DNA from: Rhododendron vialii
Taxonomy: Eukaryota; Streptophyta; Magnoliopsida; Ericales; Ericaceae
Direction: 5' to 3'
Assembly (NCBI RefSeq): GCF_030253575.1
Contig: NC_080558.1
Coordinates: 19,188,611-19,252,610, forward strand
DNA length: 64,000 bases
This document shows positions 35,251-47,500 of this stretch, in pieces. Positions within the stretch are counted from its first letter, which is position 1, and the number at the start of each line of letters is the position of its first letter. The translations under genes were made by a program, and so were the position numbers. The notes under the pieces were generated by a model. It did no database searches. It had not been told where the DNA came from and saw only the letters and a program-made list of their open reading frames with translations.

Positions 35251-36264
35251 GAGACCGTGGGATTTATAAAAATAAACTCCCTTTCCCACTTAGTTATTTA
35301 AAAAAAAAATTTGTGAGGGTTATCAAAATTTTTGAGTTTGCAAAAAACGTGATCTAGGTCAAAGGCCATATATTACCATGTTGTCCCAATATGGTAAACT
35401 ATCACATATGCAAATGCTCATAGAAACATGCATAAACATAAATAAGGAAACATAATAAAATATGCATCTCAACCATTATGGTCAAAGATGCAATCCTTGA
35501 GCACCAAGGAATCCTTCCAAACTTGAAATCCTTTAGCAATAAGGAGTCCTTCCAAACTTGAAATCCTTCGGCTATACTTGTGTAGAAGACTTAGATAGTT
35601 TGAATCAATCAAGGAAATCAAAATCCAACCGTGCTTAGGCAAGAAAATTCGGATTTGATGTATTCCCGCGTAAACTGCACAGCCTTCAGTATTTTGGTCA
35701 TATCTTCCTCATCCAACCTCCAATTGAAGTGATTCAAATTGGGTTGGATTTGAAATTGAATTATCTACCACTTTTGTGAAGAACAGATTTTCTAATTCCA
35801 ACGTTTACTGGGTCGAAATAGCCCTGCAATCAGACCCTACGAATCTGGAAAAGATCTGTTGCGAGCCAAACAACTTGTATCTTTTGTATCTACCATCTTC
35901 GATCTCCGAATAACCGTCGAATGCTATTACAATCGAAGAAACATACAAACATCGATCTTATGCCCCCATTGGAGTTCACATGCTACGTTAATTATTACAA
36001 CCACGAAAAAAAATCGTGGCACCCAATAAATAACACATGCTACGTTAATTATTACAACCACGAAAAATAATCGTGGTACCCAATAAATAACAATAACCAC
36101 GAAAAAATTATCGTGGGATCCAATCACACAAAACCAATAAAAATCATGTGACCATAATAGCTGGGTAAGAACGCTGCAAAACAAGGGTTAGCACAGTTCT
36201 ACGTTTTATCATCTATAACCTACGGACAACATGGCCTGTTTAATCCATACACGTGATTACAGCC
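35251..36264 (-). mobile_element. Copia leader/internal remnant
   Basis: Non-coding DNA directly downstream (minus strand) of the primer site at 36265-36277. It has a triplicated CCACGAAAAA..AATCGTGG block (36001-36115). No gag frame recognised. Assignment to the Copia element rests on position only. Confidence 0.45.
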
Positions 36265-36910
36265 GGCTTTGATACCACTGTTGAGAAACCCAATCCCCAA
36301 GACCTAGTAATGACGCATACAGATTAGACAACAAAAATTGTAAAACCCTACAAGGCGGAATTAGGGTTCTTCCTCAACTCCCTGCGACACGAACGCTGGT
36401 TAAACTTGTAATAGCACGCCTTGCTATAAACCACGAATATTGCTCGACCGTACCTTACGATCTTCTATCGTATTCCTTCCACGTCTAGAACACGAACCAA
36501 GTGTGGACTCTTTCGTGATCTGTTTGCTCTCTCTAAATCTGCCTCTATTTACTGAATAACAGAAAAACATCCATCTGACCTAGAGAGCATAACATGTATA
36601 TATAGGGCTACGATAGGGACCTAAGGAGTAATAAGTCTGGGCTCCCAATGTAAATAAGAAAACCTAATCCATCAGGATTCTATTTCTTATTTCACTAATT
36701 ATAATTCACCCCACTATAGAATTATAATTGCACTCCCGTTCTTATCTCAATTATATTACGAGCTCCATGATATTAAATACTTATTAATCTCTCTACGTTA
36801 AAATTACAGATACCCGTTGATTAAAATAAATTACTAACAATGCTGAGGAAAGCTACGGGTAGGATTTCGTACAAGCAGTTGTGTATGATTCACTCACCGA
36901 GTTTCTAACA
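36265..36910 (-). mobile_element. Copia-type LTR (36279-36910) with primer-binding site
   Basis: On the minus strand the LTR runs from TGTTAGAAACTCGGTGAG to GGGTTTCTCAACA (632 bp, TG...CA). One base later the sequence TGGTATCAAAGCC (36265-36277) matches a tRNA-Met primer-binding site, so this is a 5' LTR. No second LTR is in the window. A promoter-like GCCCTATATATA is at about 36597-36608. Confidence 0.82.
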
Positions 36911-38161
36911 GTTTGGACCACAGACAATTCACTCTACCGTAGTAATCGGATTGGTTAGAATGTACATACATTTCACAGAAGAGAGAGAAGGAACAATATA
37001 TACATACAAACACATGGGAAAAAAGTACGATGCCAAACCGAACTCTATAGTGAGAATTGAAACCCTAAAAGAGTACGCAAATCCGTGCGGCAAGGTTGGT
37101 CTAGCTTTCTTTCTCCTTAATTTTTCCTGTTGAAGTTGATCATCAGATATTTGTTTGCGTTAGATTGCTATAATTTGTTGCTCGATTTGAGTCACGTACG
37201 TAGCGTGTTTGACGTTGGTTTCGATTTCTCTTGGGTTTTGTTTGGGAATTGGTAGCTTGTGTTTGGAGCATGGACGGTGTTTGTTTTACGTTTTTCTTTT
37301 TGTGTCGATTGTTGGCAGAAATGTTAGAGCTGTTGGTTTGATTGAGAATTGGGAAAATTTAGCAGTTCAAAGTTTCTTTTGCTTTGTTTTGGGGGATGAG
37401 AGTTCTCTTTCGTTTCTCGAATTACAGGTCAGAGCTGTCTAAATGCCATTATGAAGTTAGAGATGTGTTTCTGTGATATCATAGTTATTGTGTCATTCTG
37501 GTTGAATGGATTTAACTAGTTGCTATTATGTATGCAGATTGCTGAATGAATCATGGGTTTTGTGTGCAAAGGTTGTTTTATGGCATAGTAATGCTAGTTT
37601 TAAGAATGAGTGATTGCCCTTGTCTGTCCTTTACTGTCCAACTTGAGAGCGGACAGCTAGGGGGACAACGGGTAGGAGAAACGGAGGTTTAGGCTCTAGA
37701 GGGATTAAGTGTTGCTCATATTGTACAAGCAATGCTTACTTATAAATCTGATCATATTAGAGCTCACCGAGTGCCTTCATAGCGGATTTCTAGGGCATTT
37801 TTGGGATATTTCGTGCATGAATGAGGGCTAGTATATGAGTCTCATTATGTCACAAATCCAAGTACACAATAGATTACATTGCACTTTTCAGATCTAGATT
37901 AGGATTTCATTTCTTGTTGCTTACTCTTGCTATTGTTCTTCATTTTCCTAGTTAATTCTACACTTTCCTTCTTTAATTAGTTGTAGTTTGTTATTTTGCT
38001 CTTCATTAAAGTTGTAGCCACACTCTTAATCTATCTTAATCTCTAGTTTAATTGAATTCCATTATGTTTTCAATAATTAGCTTTGTTGATTCAATTCCTA
38101 GCATGAGTGAGTAGTTAATTAGGCTTGGTCTTAGGGTGATTAGCACTCCATGACTTGGATT
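36911..38161. other. Region with a possible small exon, otherwise non-coding
   Basis: A 60-codon frame at 36951-37133 (MVRMYIHFTEEREGTIYTYK) has a donor-like site CAAG/GTTGG after GCGGCAAG, followed by T-rich intron-like DNA. The family is not recognised and no second exon was found. The rest looks like retrotransposon non-coding DNA. Confidence 0.3.
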
Positions 38162-39209
38162 CACTACAAGAAAAATTACATTGGGTGACGAATGAAAATC
38201 GTCACAAATTGCATGTTTTTTGTCACAAATAATATAGGTGACGAAAAAAAAATTGTCAACTAAAGGTTGTCGAGGATTCCTACCTGGTGACGAAATCTAT
38301 TTTTCGTCACCTATAGTGCCTTTTGATGACGAAATATTTCGTCACCAAAAAGAGAATAATTGGTGATGAAATTTTTTTCCTCGCTTATTGTGCTTTTTGA
38401 TGACGAAAAAATTTGTCACCGATGGGTCACATCACCAATATAAGAATTCGGTGATGAAATTTTTCGTTGCGAAAGACGTTTTCATATGGAAAAAAAATCA
38501 TTCTTTCTTGCTCCTATTGGGTTTCGAACCCGAGCCCCTTGAGTTTTTCACGCAAGCTCCGACCAACTACACTACACACACTTTTCAGTAAATATTTGAA
38601 ATATCTAATATATAACATATATGTTTAACATGAAAATATATTTCGAATGTAATTTTGAACCTTCAAACATTAAAATTAACAATTTTGATAAACATGAAAA
38701 TTGTAGGCAATTGAGTTATTGTTCAAACCCAATTTAAATTATCTCAATCGGAGTTTTTAGTAAAGAGTTATGTCCGAAATACATTTAGTGACAAAGCGCA
38801 ATTTAGAAATTTTGTCACGAAAGATACACATTTGACGACAAGATATATTTTTCGTCATTGAAAGCATTAAAATGGTGACAAAATTATTTTTCGTCACCAA
38901 AGTTAAGAATTTGGTGACGAAATATATTTTTTGTCACCAAATGATTATCTTTGGTGACGGAAAATAATTTCGTCACCTTTTTTAAGTTTTAGGGGACGAA
39001 AAATGTATTTCATCTCCAAATAGGTACCTTTGGTGATGAAAATATTTTTTTCGTCGCTAAATAGGTATAATTGGTGATGAAATTATTTCGTTATGGAAGT
39101 TGTCAAAACAGTGACGAATTTATTTTTTTGTCGCCAAATACACTCATTTATTGACGAAATTAATTTTCTTCGCCACTTTTTGTCACCAATTTTCATTTTT
39201 CTTGTAGTG
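38162..39209. mobile_element. Complete non-autonomous CACTA element (1048 bp)
   Basis: Termini CACTACAAGAAAAATTACA and TTTCATTTTTCTTGTAGTG are inverted copies. The 3-base duplication ATT flanks it (38159-38161 and 39210-39212), as expected for CACTA. Subterminal regions are made of many direct and inverted copies of GGTGACGAAAT / ATTTCGTCACC, the likely binding sites for a transposase supplied elsewhere. It encodes no transposase. Confidence 0.93.
38515..38585 (-). ncRNA. tRNA-like segment inside the CACTA element
   Basis: The minus strand has an A-box-like GTGTAGTTGGTCGGAGC and, 31 bases on, a B-box-like GGGTTCGAAACCC, the spacing of a tRNA D arm and T arm. The acceptor stem does not pair well, so it is a relic or tRNA-derived sequence rather than a working tRNA gene. 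Confidence 0.5.
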
Positions 39210-39212
39210 ATT

Positions 39213-40084
39213 AATCATGTTTTTCTCAATAAATCTTCATGTTTAGTTGAAAAATCAAGGTAGTTCGTGTTTGTCTATCAAATCTCGGCAGTGTTAACTT
39301 CTTTGATCAAGTGTAGGTAAGAGCAAGCCTACTTGCCACGCATAAATGTTTAGAGTTATGTCACTCATTGCGTTTGCTAGATGAATACTAGAACTCTCTT
39401 CCTGTTTCGACTCCTTTTCTAGTAAATGGGTTTAATGATAAATCTTCTGGGTTGGGAGATCGTTGACGCATATCTCAACCCAAGTAATTCGAGAGGAAAG
39501 CCGATTGATTCGATTCATGGATTTTGAAATCCCCTAGACCAGGCTGCTTAGTTTAAATCGTTTTCAAATCACACTTTCTTCGTTTCACACTACGCCTAAA
39601 AGTTAACCGTCTCAAGGCCACAATTCTTATTCCTACAAATCCAATCAAGCCATGACGATATTCTCTTGTGTACGATTCCGGACTTCTAAATTATTATGCT
39701 TCAACAGACGTAGTGACCCTGCGCTTGGGGTGAACATATATTGCTATATTGACGGACGAAGCAATACCCTACCGGCCAGATTTCATAAGTGCTTTCTCGA
39801 TTTGTGCTGGGGGTCCATTTGGGATTCTTTACTATCTAGACCTAGATTGGTTCTCATCTGGCATTCGTTGGTCTTGCTTCAACAGGGGATGCCTGTGTCA
39901 ACGTCTTGGTAGTTTTGGTTCATTCTTATATTTTTTGATAAAGTCTGTAATGCCTTTGAGCTTTAATACGAAATGATAGTTTCAAAAAAAAAAATCAAAA
40001 TATATGGAGGAAAAGATGGATTACTGATTAGATTAATCCTCCTAAATTCAAGTTATGTTTCATGTGAGTCCATTACTGAACGTT
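39213..40084. other. Non-coding, retroelement-like spacer
   Basis: No domain is recognised. A run of A at 39986-39996 after a GAGCTTTAATACGAAATGATAG segment looks like the 3' end of a retroposed sequence on the plus strand. Confidence 0.35.
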
Positions 40085-41090
40085 TTTTATTTTTATTTTT
40101 GCAGACAAGAGTAACATTTTATTAAGGAAAATGGGGTGGGAAAACTAACCAAAAGTTGGAATACAACCAAATGGGAACAAATCCCATAACACCCAAAGGC
40201 CAAAAAGCCCAAATTCAACAATGAAGCCCAAACAACACCCCAAAAGAGACAAAACCCTAAAAATGAGGCCAAAAAGCCCAGATAATACTTTGAAGCCCAG
40301 CCCAAAGAATACCCAAAACCCTAACCCTAAACACTGTAAATTTTCGCAACAAGCCTTCCGCCACGCTGCCAGCACCTCTGATGATTGTCCACCACCACAC
40401 CATCGACCACCCCAAGCACCACACAAAAGAGGCCAAAAAGCCCAGATAATACATTGGAGCCCAGCCCAAAAAATACCCAAAACCCTTAACCTAGACACAG
40501 TAAATTTTCGCAACAAGCCTTTCACCACGCCGCCACCACCTCAGACTATCCACCACCACACCGTCGACCAACCCATCCACCACCGATCACCACATGCCAA
40601 CACCTCTAAACAAAAATGGCCGGACAGTGGGAACCCCAAGCAGACAGCCGCAAGCACTGAACCATTGCCGTTAAGCGATTACTGGACCAACCCAACAGAA
40701 GATACCGGCGGGAGGCTAACTGGCCAAGCTCCAGTCCACCAGATCTGCCTCGCCATTAAGCAAAAGCACAGGAGCCCAAGAACAGTTTGGCTGGAAGATC
40801 CAAACAGACCAGAACACGGCTGAGAGAAGGAAACGACGAGAGGACGACAGATCGGAAAACAAACCGTGTATAGAGGAAGAGGGGTCGGAAAAAAGAGGGG
40901 GAGGGAAGAGACAGAAGAACCGAGAAATATTACCGAGGCTAATCTCGTCGCCGTCCGAACCGCCCCACTGATGATCGCCGCAATTCGACCCACATAAACG
41001 ATCTGGAGAAGCACGGATGTCGAAACCCACAACTCTGGCTGCAACTTCCTGCACCACCGCCACCAACCTTGTTACTCGCCTATCATTTTT
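40085..41090 (-). mobile_element. LINE-like non-coding remnant
   Basis: On the minus strand the sequence begins with CT-rich, GC-rich leader DNA, passes a two-fold repeat (see 40263-40590) and ends CCTTAATAAAATGTTACTCT, followed by A-rich DNA. This resembles an internally deleted plant LINE with its 3' end. No RT or endonuclease domain is present. The proline/histidine-rich plus-strand frame (40221-40823) is judged an artefact. Confidence 0.4.
40263..40590. repeat. Two direct repeats of about 168 bp
   Basis: GAGGCCAAAAAGCCCAGATA at 40263 recurs at about 40431. Each copy continues through AAGCCCAGCCCAAA, AATTTTCGCAACAAGCCT and CCACCACACC with scattered differences. Confidence 0.85.
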
Positions 41091-41224
41091 GTAAAAAGAA
41101 AGAAACAGACGCCAGGGGGAGGAGGGGAGAGGAGGAGCCTCCCCCAGGCTGCGGCAGAAACCCTAGTTGAGGCTTGACTATTTGTTTTCGAGAGAGAGGG
41201 AAGACAGAAGAGAGAGACTTCAGA

Positions 41225-41414
41225 ATGATAAAAGATTGTCCATTACTGAATGGGTTGAGCAGCCACCCCAAACCCGCAGGTTCGGCTTCCACTGTTCGGA
41301 AAAAAACTCTTGGGTTGTTGGAGCTTTGACCAGTCGTTAGCTTTAGGATCTTGGGATTAAGCGAGGTACGTATAAATTGGTCTCGAAACCCGGTTATCAA
41401 AAAAAAAAAAAAAA
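41225..41414 (+). mobile_element. SINE-like 3' end with poly(A)
   Basis: It ends TTAAGCGAGGTACGTATAAATTGG then CCCGGTTATC and a run of about 14 A (41401-41414). The GGTTATC-A(n) end and GTCGAGGTRCG-like motif are typical of Au-type plant SINEs. The 5' part is degenerate. Confidence 0.5.
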
Positions 41415-41811
41415 GAAGAAGAATCTGGTTGAGCGGGTTGCAAATTGAATAACAGGGTTTCTCAAAAGTTTTGTAGCTTATACATTATACAACCAACTCA
41501 TTCAAAATTACACAACAGCAATACAAGTACAAACAATAAGCTAGCTCGGAACATTCAAGCAGCAACAGATAAGTATATGCATAGCGTGGGACAGTTCAAT
41601 GGTGGGTTGATTCATGTTTTTGAACCGCAAAGAAAAATCTCGTTAATTATAAAGATCATAGAAGTGTATTGAGAGAGCTTCAAAGAGTACAACAACTCTT
41701 TTACTGCTGTTACTTGCAAAGGCTTATTTAAACGATATAAGATGCCAACAAAATAACCGAAACATAAATCGCTGCTCAGATGTACCCAAGTCCTCCCCAG
41801 AGAGTTAGAGA

Positions 41812-42383
41812 CTAATAGCCCCTTCCCAAGAGAAACGCTCTGCCGAAGTTATGTCTAACCCCTGCAGTCCATTGGAAATCCTTTGTCGTCGGAAAGCACA
41901 ACCCGAACGTTGGTGGGATAATGACTTTGTCACGCCCAACTGGTATTGGAGTAGCACTCCGTGCAAAGTTCTGTCCAGTATTGAAATTCTTGCCGCGTTG
42001 ATATCTGGATTCGCTAATCAAACGAGCCTTAACTTTTGAACATTTCGTTTCCGTTTTGGAAGGAGATAGAATTCGTCTAGGGACTGGATTCTCCGGAGGA
42101 ATGTAAATCCCTCTTTTAATGTCGTGAAATAGTTCTGTATCCGAATCGAATTGATTGGAAGAGTTGTAAAACATCCGAAAGACTTTCAGGCATGATAAGT
42201 GGAGAAGCTTGCATGGTTTGGGCAAATCATTGGAGCCATAATCCATCAAAGCATGCTCCAATAACTCTGTTTTCTTCTAATCTAGCATCCCTTTGCATAG
42301 GAAATTGAGTCTTCAATCTCTGCCTTTGGATTGCCTTTTAGGTGCAGCAAAACAAGGTTTGTTTTCCCATCTGGTTGCTCCTT
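41812..42383 (-). pseudogene. Copy B last exon
   Basis: Acceptor CAG at 42384-42386. It starts KEQPDGKTNLVLLHLKGNPK and reads through IEDSISYAKG, where a 1-base shift and then a TAG (42277-42279) break the frame. The rest is open: LLEHALMDYGSNDLPKPCK, LHLSCLKVFRMFYNSSN, DIKRGIYIPPEN and a long C-terminal extension with PTFGLCF, a tail known from TPS-f enzymes, to the stop at 41812. Confidence 0.9.
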
Positions 42384-42485
42384 CTGCCAATGCACAAATG
42401 GTGTGAGCTTTTTAGACAAAACAAATATATGGTGTAGATTCAAAGTTATTGTTACTGAACCACGTGGCGGTGCTGGACCCGGGAT

Positions 42486-42774
42486 TAGGGGTGTGCAAAA
42501 AAACCGAGACCCGACGAACCCGACCCGAACTGAAGGATTTCGGGGCGGGGCCGAACATGTGGTTCGGTCGGGTACGGGTACAATTTTCCAAAAAAATCAG
42601 TTTTCGGTTCGGGGCTCGGGGTGCTGTTTTTTCTTACCCGACCCGATCAAAAAAAATCGGGCACACGGATGGTTACCCCCACTCCTTCGGTTCGGGTTCG
42701 GGGCCCAAATATTCAATACCCGACCAGTCGGGTTCGGGGCCGAACCCGACCCGTCTGACCCATGCCCACCCTTA
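42486..42774. mobile_element. hAT-like MITE in the last intron of copy B
   Basis: Ends TAGGGGTGTGCA and TGCCCACCCTTA are imperfect inverted repeats. The 8-base duplication CCCGGGAT / CCTGGGAT flanks it (42478-42485 and 42775-42782, one mismatch). The interior is rich in CCCGACCCG and CGGGTTCGGGG, a composition seen in a widespread plant hAT MITE. ORFs across it are artefacts. Confidence 0.88.
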
Positions 42775-43256
42775 CCTGGGATGCTGCCAAGCGACCGATC
42801 TGGTCGTTCATCTAGGCAATCGATGACTTAGATCTTAATATCCGAGCAACGGATTATTTAAATTTTTATGCACTCGGATTAGATCCGAGCTGTCCATGCC
42901 AAGATGAACAACCAGATTGGCCGCTCCGCACCACTGTCAAGCACCCTCACTTAGCAATATCTCCCAATCCGGCAGTGCTCTAAGAGCACTAAATAATCAC
43001 TCCCCCCAAAGCAGACACTCAATTTAGGCCATGCAAGGGATTTAGTATTATTTTCAAACTTTAGCTATTAAACTCGAATTTATATAGAAAAGTACTACTT
43101 CTACATTAAACACTCCGGGAGTAGTGCTCCTATGTCTCATAAGTAATGGAGCCCGAATGCGTTTCATTCGTGAAATCCACTAGTTTTGTGAATAGAGGAG
43201 AAGAATTTCTCCAGGAGTACTGAACAATTACTCGGGAGACCGACTCGTTTGGATAC

Positions 43257-43502
43257 CTGGTAGCTTTGAATGTCGTTCAATAATCGCGATGAAGCCATTA
43301 GCAATTTGGTGATGGGTTCGTACTGCGAAGGTTTGAGTTTGTGGTTTGGTAAATTCGGGTTGAAAAAACACGAAGCTGGAAGAACCATTGTGTGGCTGGC
43401 AATAGAAATCATGCCCGTCTCAAGGTATTCCTCCATGGATGGTATGTATCCGTTGTTGCTCCATGTAGTTTCCACCAGCCATGAGCCAAACGTTTCCCGC
43501 CA
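43257..43502 (-). pseudogene. Copy B exon with the NSE/DTE motif
   Basis: It reads WRETFGSWLVETTWSNNGYI, MEEYLETGMISIASHT and LMASSRLLNDIQSYQ, ending at donor GTATCC. With KE from the next exon this gives NDIQSYQKE, an intact second metal-binding motif. The acceptor is AT rather than AG (43503-43504), a single-base loss. Confidence 0.92.
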
Positions 43503-43674
43503 ATGCCAAACACGAAATGATTTTCGGAAAGTTACTTTGTACGCAAAAAAAAACAAAAGTACGTAACATTGCTATGAAAATCGTAACTTTTAAGTGATCG
43601 TTTCATTATAAATTTTAAGACTGATACTACCGATCAACTTATTGTAAAGTAAAATCGTATGCACAAATACTTAC

Positions 43675-43804
43675 AATATCTCGAAGATTGTCAGTAATGT
43701 TGATTCCTTGTTGACGGAGGTGTTTCTTAGTAATATCACAGACAAGGCCATCAAGAGCTTCAAAGATAATCTTACCATGCCCACACAAACCTTTTCCGTC
43801 CCAT
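43675..43804 (-). pseudogene. Copy B exon following the DDxxD exon
   Basis: It starts in phase 2 after ACAG and reads WDGKGLCGHGKIIFEALDGL, then DITKKHLRQQGINITDNLRD with an intact GTAAGT donor. No stop. Confidence 0.9.
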
Positions 43805-44537
43805 CTGTTCATAAAAAGTTTGGGGTGAAATGTGCTACTTTTAATTTTACCCCGACAAAAGTTTAGTTGATGGCCACCAGAATGAAGTAGTCAAAATTAG
43901 CTAATTAAGGTTTCGACTCTGTTTTGTCAAAGTTTTCAAAATGAAAATTCCGTAAGTTACTTTTAAAATTGAATTTCGGTCGTAATTTTTTACTTTTTAG
44001 ATTCCTCTCGTCATTTAGCTTATTTAGCCGAATGAGGCCTTAAACTTGCTTGATTGAGAGGGTTGTAAAAACTTAACTTTTCTTTGAAATATTTTAGAAA
44101 GAGGATTACAATTATTCAGAGAGATGAATGTACTATTGCAATTAATAGAGGAAAAGGCTGGATTTTTTATCTTAAAAGAAATTGGATCATCTCTGTCTTT
44201 AATTTGGACTGAAAAGGACAGTCTAAATTGTCCATTATTGCAATTAATGATTTGATTTTTTTTTAGAAGAGTCTCAATTCTTACCAACGAAAGTGTCAGA
44301 GAAAATCTGAATCATTGATTATATGAATGCATAGTCCAAATTTAGAGGTCAAAACTTGGACCAAAAAAGAATCCGAACCCCACTTAAAAATGTCTGAGAA
44401 AATCAGAATCATTAATTATACCAATGTTTAATTTAAATATAAATGGTCTCGACTAGTTCAAAACTTTGACAAGAAAGAATCTGAACGGCTCTTAAAAAAT
44501 CATTTTTTTTAAACGTGGCCCCACTAACTAAAATAAG

Positions 44538-47500
44538 TGTCACACCCTCGATTTTCAACTAAAATAATAATATACTTTCCACAACAAAAGTCTTCCTCTC
44601 AAACTCTATTTACCCTTAACTGTCATGCCAATCCAAATAAAGAATCAAAGTCTCTTCTTCTTCTCTCTAAAATTTATTTATTTATTTATTATAAAGTCTC
44701 CCCAAACGTTTACAATTAAATGAGTTTCATAATAATCAAGGAGAGGAGTTTGTACATAGCTTTACATATGATCTAATCAAAAGATACAACCTTCAATTGC
44801 AAGCAAAGTACATGACATGAATTAAACTTGATGATAAACCACTCCTTAAAGGTTCCAATGAAGTCCTTAAGAGACGTCTCAACGTGCACTCCATGCAATC
44901 CAAGATAAGAGCCATGGCGAGTACCTGAAAGGATAGGGTGAGCTACACTAGCTCGTAGAGATATCCATACCTAAATTACATGCAGAAGTGAAGACAGATC
45001 ACAAGGGAAAAACATTTTCCAAAGGCATACTTGTTTTGTCAAAAGTGAAGCTCAAAATGTCATACTCACGCTGGAAAATATTTGACTCCATTTCTCCAAC
45101 ACCAACACTCTCACCCACACACACCAATATTCTTAAAAATCTCAGCTTACCGTACGGCGTTATCCAAATCAATCCTTGCTTTTTCTTTTCCATTTCAATG
45201 ACCTAAAGATTAATCTTAGTTCTTTAACGAAATGTTTTCACTTTCTTTTCCCATACAACTAGCTAACCTCTCACCAAAAATATACGCACTACACATGTAA
45301 AGTTAGAACATAAAGAAATCAATGACAAGTCGAACAATACCGCACCTCTACAACAAGGAAACTCACCCGTCAACCCCAAATCAAGTTTCAATTCTCAAGT
45401 TAACATCTAGCAAAATCCTTTCACAATAAGATTTCTTGTATAAGTCTAACAAGCAAATACTCTATATGAAACCCTCGCAATGCATAGCAGCACAAAGTAC
45501 CAAATATGCGTTCACACAGAACAAGTTGCCCACTACATATCAGGAGAACAAGCCACAATGATTTGGAGGTCTAAAAGAAGGAATATAAGACATTTATTGA
45601 CATATTGGACGATCCAAGGTTGCAACTCGAGGTCAAGTTCTTTGTTTCTCATGAATATTGCATTCTATCTCAAATCCACCTCATCGAATTTCAAACCGAT
45701 TTCATACAAGCTTTCATTTTGATTGTAAGGTAATGTGGATGAACACCCAAGCTAGCACAGGTAAAACTTTGTCGTTTCGAGCTTGAATATCAGAGTCTGT
45801 TGATTTGTGCCCAACACCGGAGACCGCTCAAGAATGCCAAAGATTCTTTTTAATATTATTATGATTATTATTATCAAAATCCTTTAACAAAATCCATAAT
45901 CTCTTTCATCAACTTCATAAACCAATTTCATATCATGTGTCAGAGCCGAAGCTCTTACTGGGCCAATTAAAGGACCCCAATGTCATTTGCCAGGCTCTTT
46001 ACCCATTCGGGATGTCCTGAAGTATCAAATATGAGCTTATAGCTCATCCTGGGCCAATTAAAGGACCCCAATGTCCTCTGCCAGGCTCTTTACCCTTTCG
46101 GGATGTCCTGAAGTATCAAATATGAGCTTATAGCTCATCCTGGGCCAATTAAAGGACCCCAATGTCCTCTGCCAGGCTCTTTACCCTTTCGGGATGTCCT
46201 GAAGTATTCTCGTTTTGATCGTAAAGTTTCAAAATTCTTTTTCCAACAAGTTCGTACCATTCAATTCCAACGACGACTCACAAAATAATTCTTATGAAAT
46301 CATATCGAATTAAGCATTAAAAACCATGGATACGTTCAATGGTGTCGCTAAGTGCGGAGGACCATGTAAGGAATCATTTGAGAAGTGTTCGGAATAGATT
46401 AGAAGTAACCAGAACCCAAGATGGTGGAGGAGGGACCAAAATCAGCAAAATTGTCCAAATACATGGTGTTATCGATATCCATGAAGAATGGTATCGATAA
46501 CAATGGGTCGAGATCAGTCAAAACGCGATGTTATCGATACCATGAGAGAAGGTATCGATAACATTGGGTTCAATGTCATTCTAGACGCAATGGTAGCGAT
46601 AACAGAGGCAGAGGGTATCGATCACATCATTGTTCGAGCAGATTCTCAGCAAATTTTCATGGGGTTTTTAACAACAGCAGCATCAACAATCACAACAACA
46701 ATCAATGGCACAAACCAATGCAATAGAAACAAGCCACAAACATATATGGAAAGTTAGAACTCCCTAGATTAAAACTAAGTTCCTCCAAAACCCCAAAGGT
46801 CTCGACACACAAGGCAGCATCAATTTCCTTGAGTAAATTTACCATACTCTCTTAGAAAAATCATAACCCTTCCATCTTAAACCCAAAAATATTGAAACCA
46901 ACGCCAAACGTTGCACCACTACAAGCACTACACTCAATAAAATCTGCGGGTTCAGAAACGAAAGAGGGGTTAACCCAACAATCAAAAGAAAAACTGATTC
47001 GCAACCATTTTTGCACCAGTCAACCACCCTGCTTTAGAAATTCACCAAAAATTGTATACTTGACCAAATTACTTGATTCCAATGCCAATCTCTTCTTAAC
47101 TTAAATACGCAACTCCTGTAAAAGACCCAAAGCCACCCAAAGTATTCATCATGCCCAGAAGTTAAAAGAAAACAGCCACGCACAGATTCGCACATTCAGC
47201 AAACAGCCAGTATTCAAAAATTCATAACTAATTGTGTGATTATCGGTTTTGCATGATCTTGGTACCGAAATCTTCGTATTGAAACGAATTTTAACAGTTA
47301 TGAAGACACCAAAAATTGATTCCTAGCAGAAGGGCTCCCAAAAGACAGATTACCAAAACCCACGAAATTTTCAGCATGCTCAAGATTTATTCAAGACTCA
47401 AAATAGATGATCAAACTTGATTCTTGCACATCCAACTAACACTTAAACATGTAAAGAAAGGTAAGAGATCCCTACCTCAAGTATCAAGACCAAGCTTTGA

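Noticed and set aside
36951..37133. 60-codon frame with a donor-like end as a real gene
   Set aside because: No family recognised, no second exon, and it lies against an LTR; kept only as a possible exon.
40221..40823. 200-residue proline/histidine-rich open frame
   Set aside because: It spans a duplicated non-coding repeat in LINE-like DNA, has competing frames on the other strand and no known domain.
42331..42831. Two overlapping frames of 166 and 125 residues
   Set aside because: They cross the hAT-like MITE and the intron of copy B; the repetitive CCCGACCCG composition opens several frames.
45950..46210. Repeats that might suggest a CRISPR array
   Set aside because: They are contiguous tandem units without spacers, in a plant LTR.
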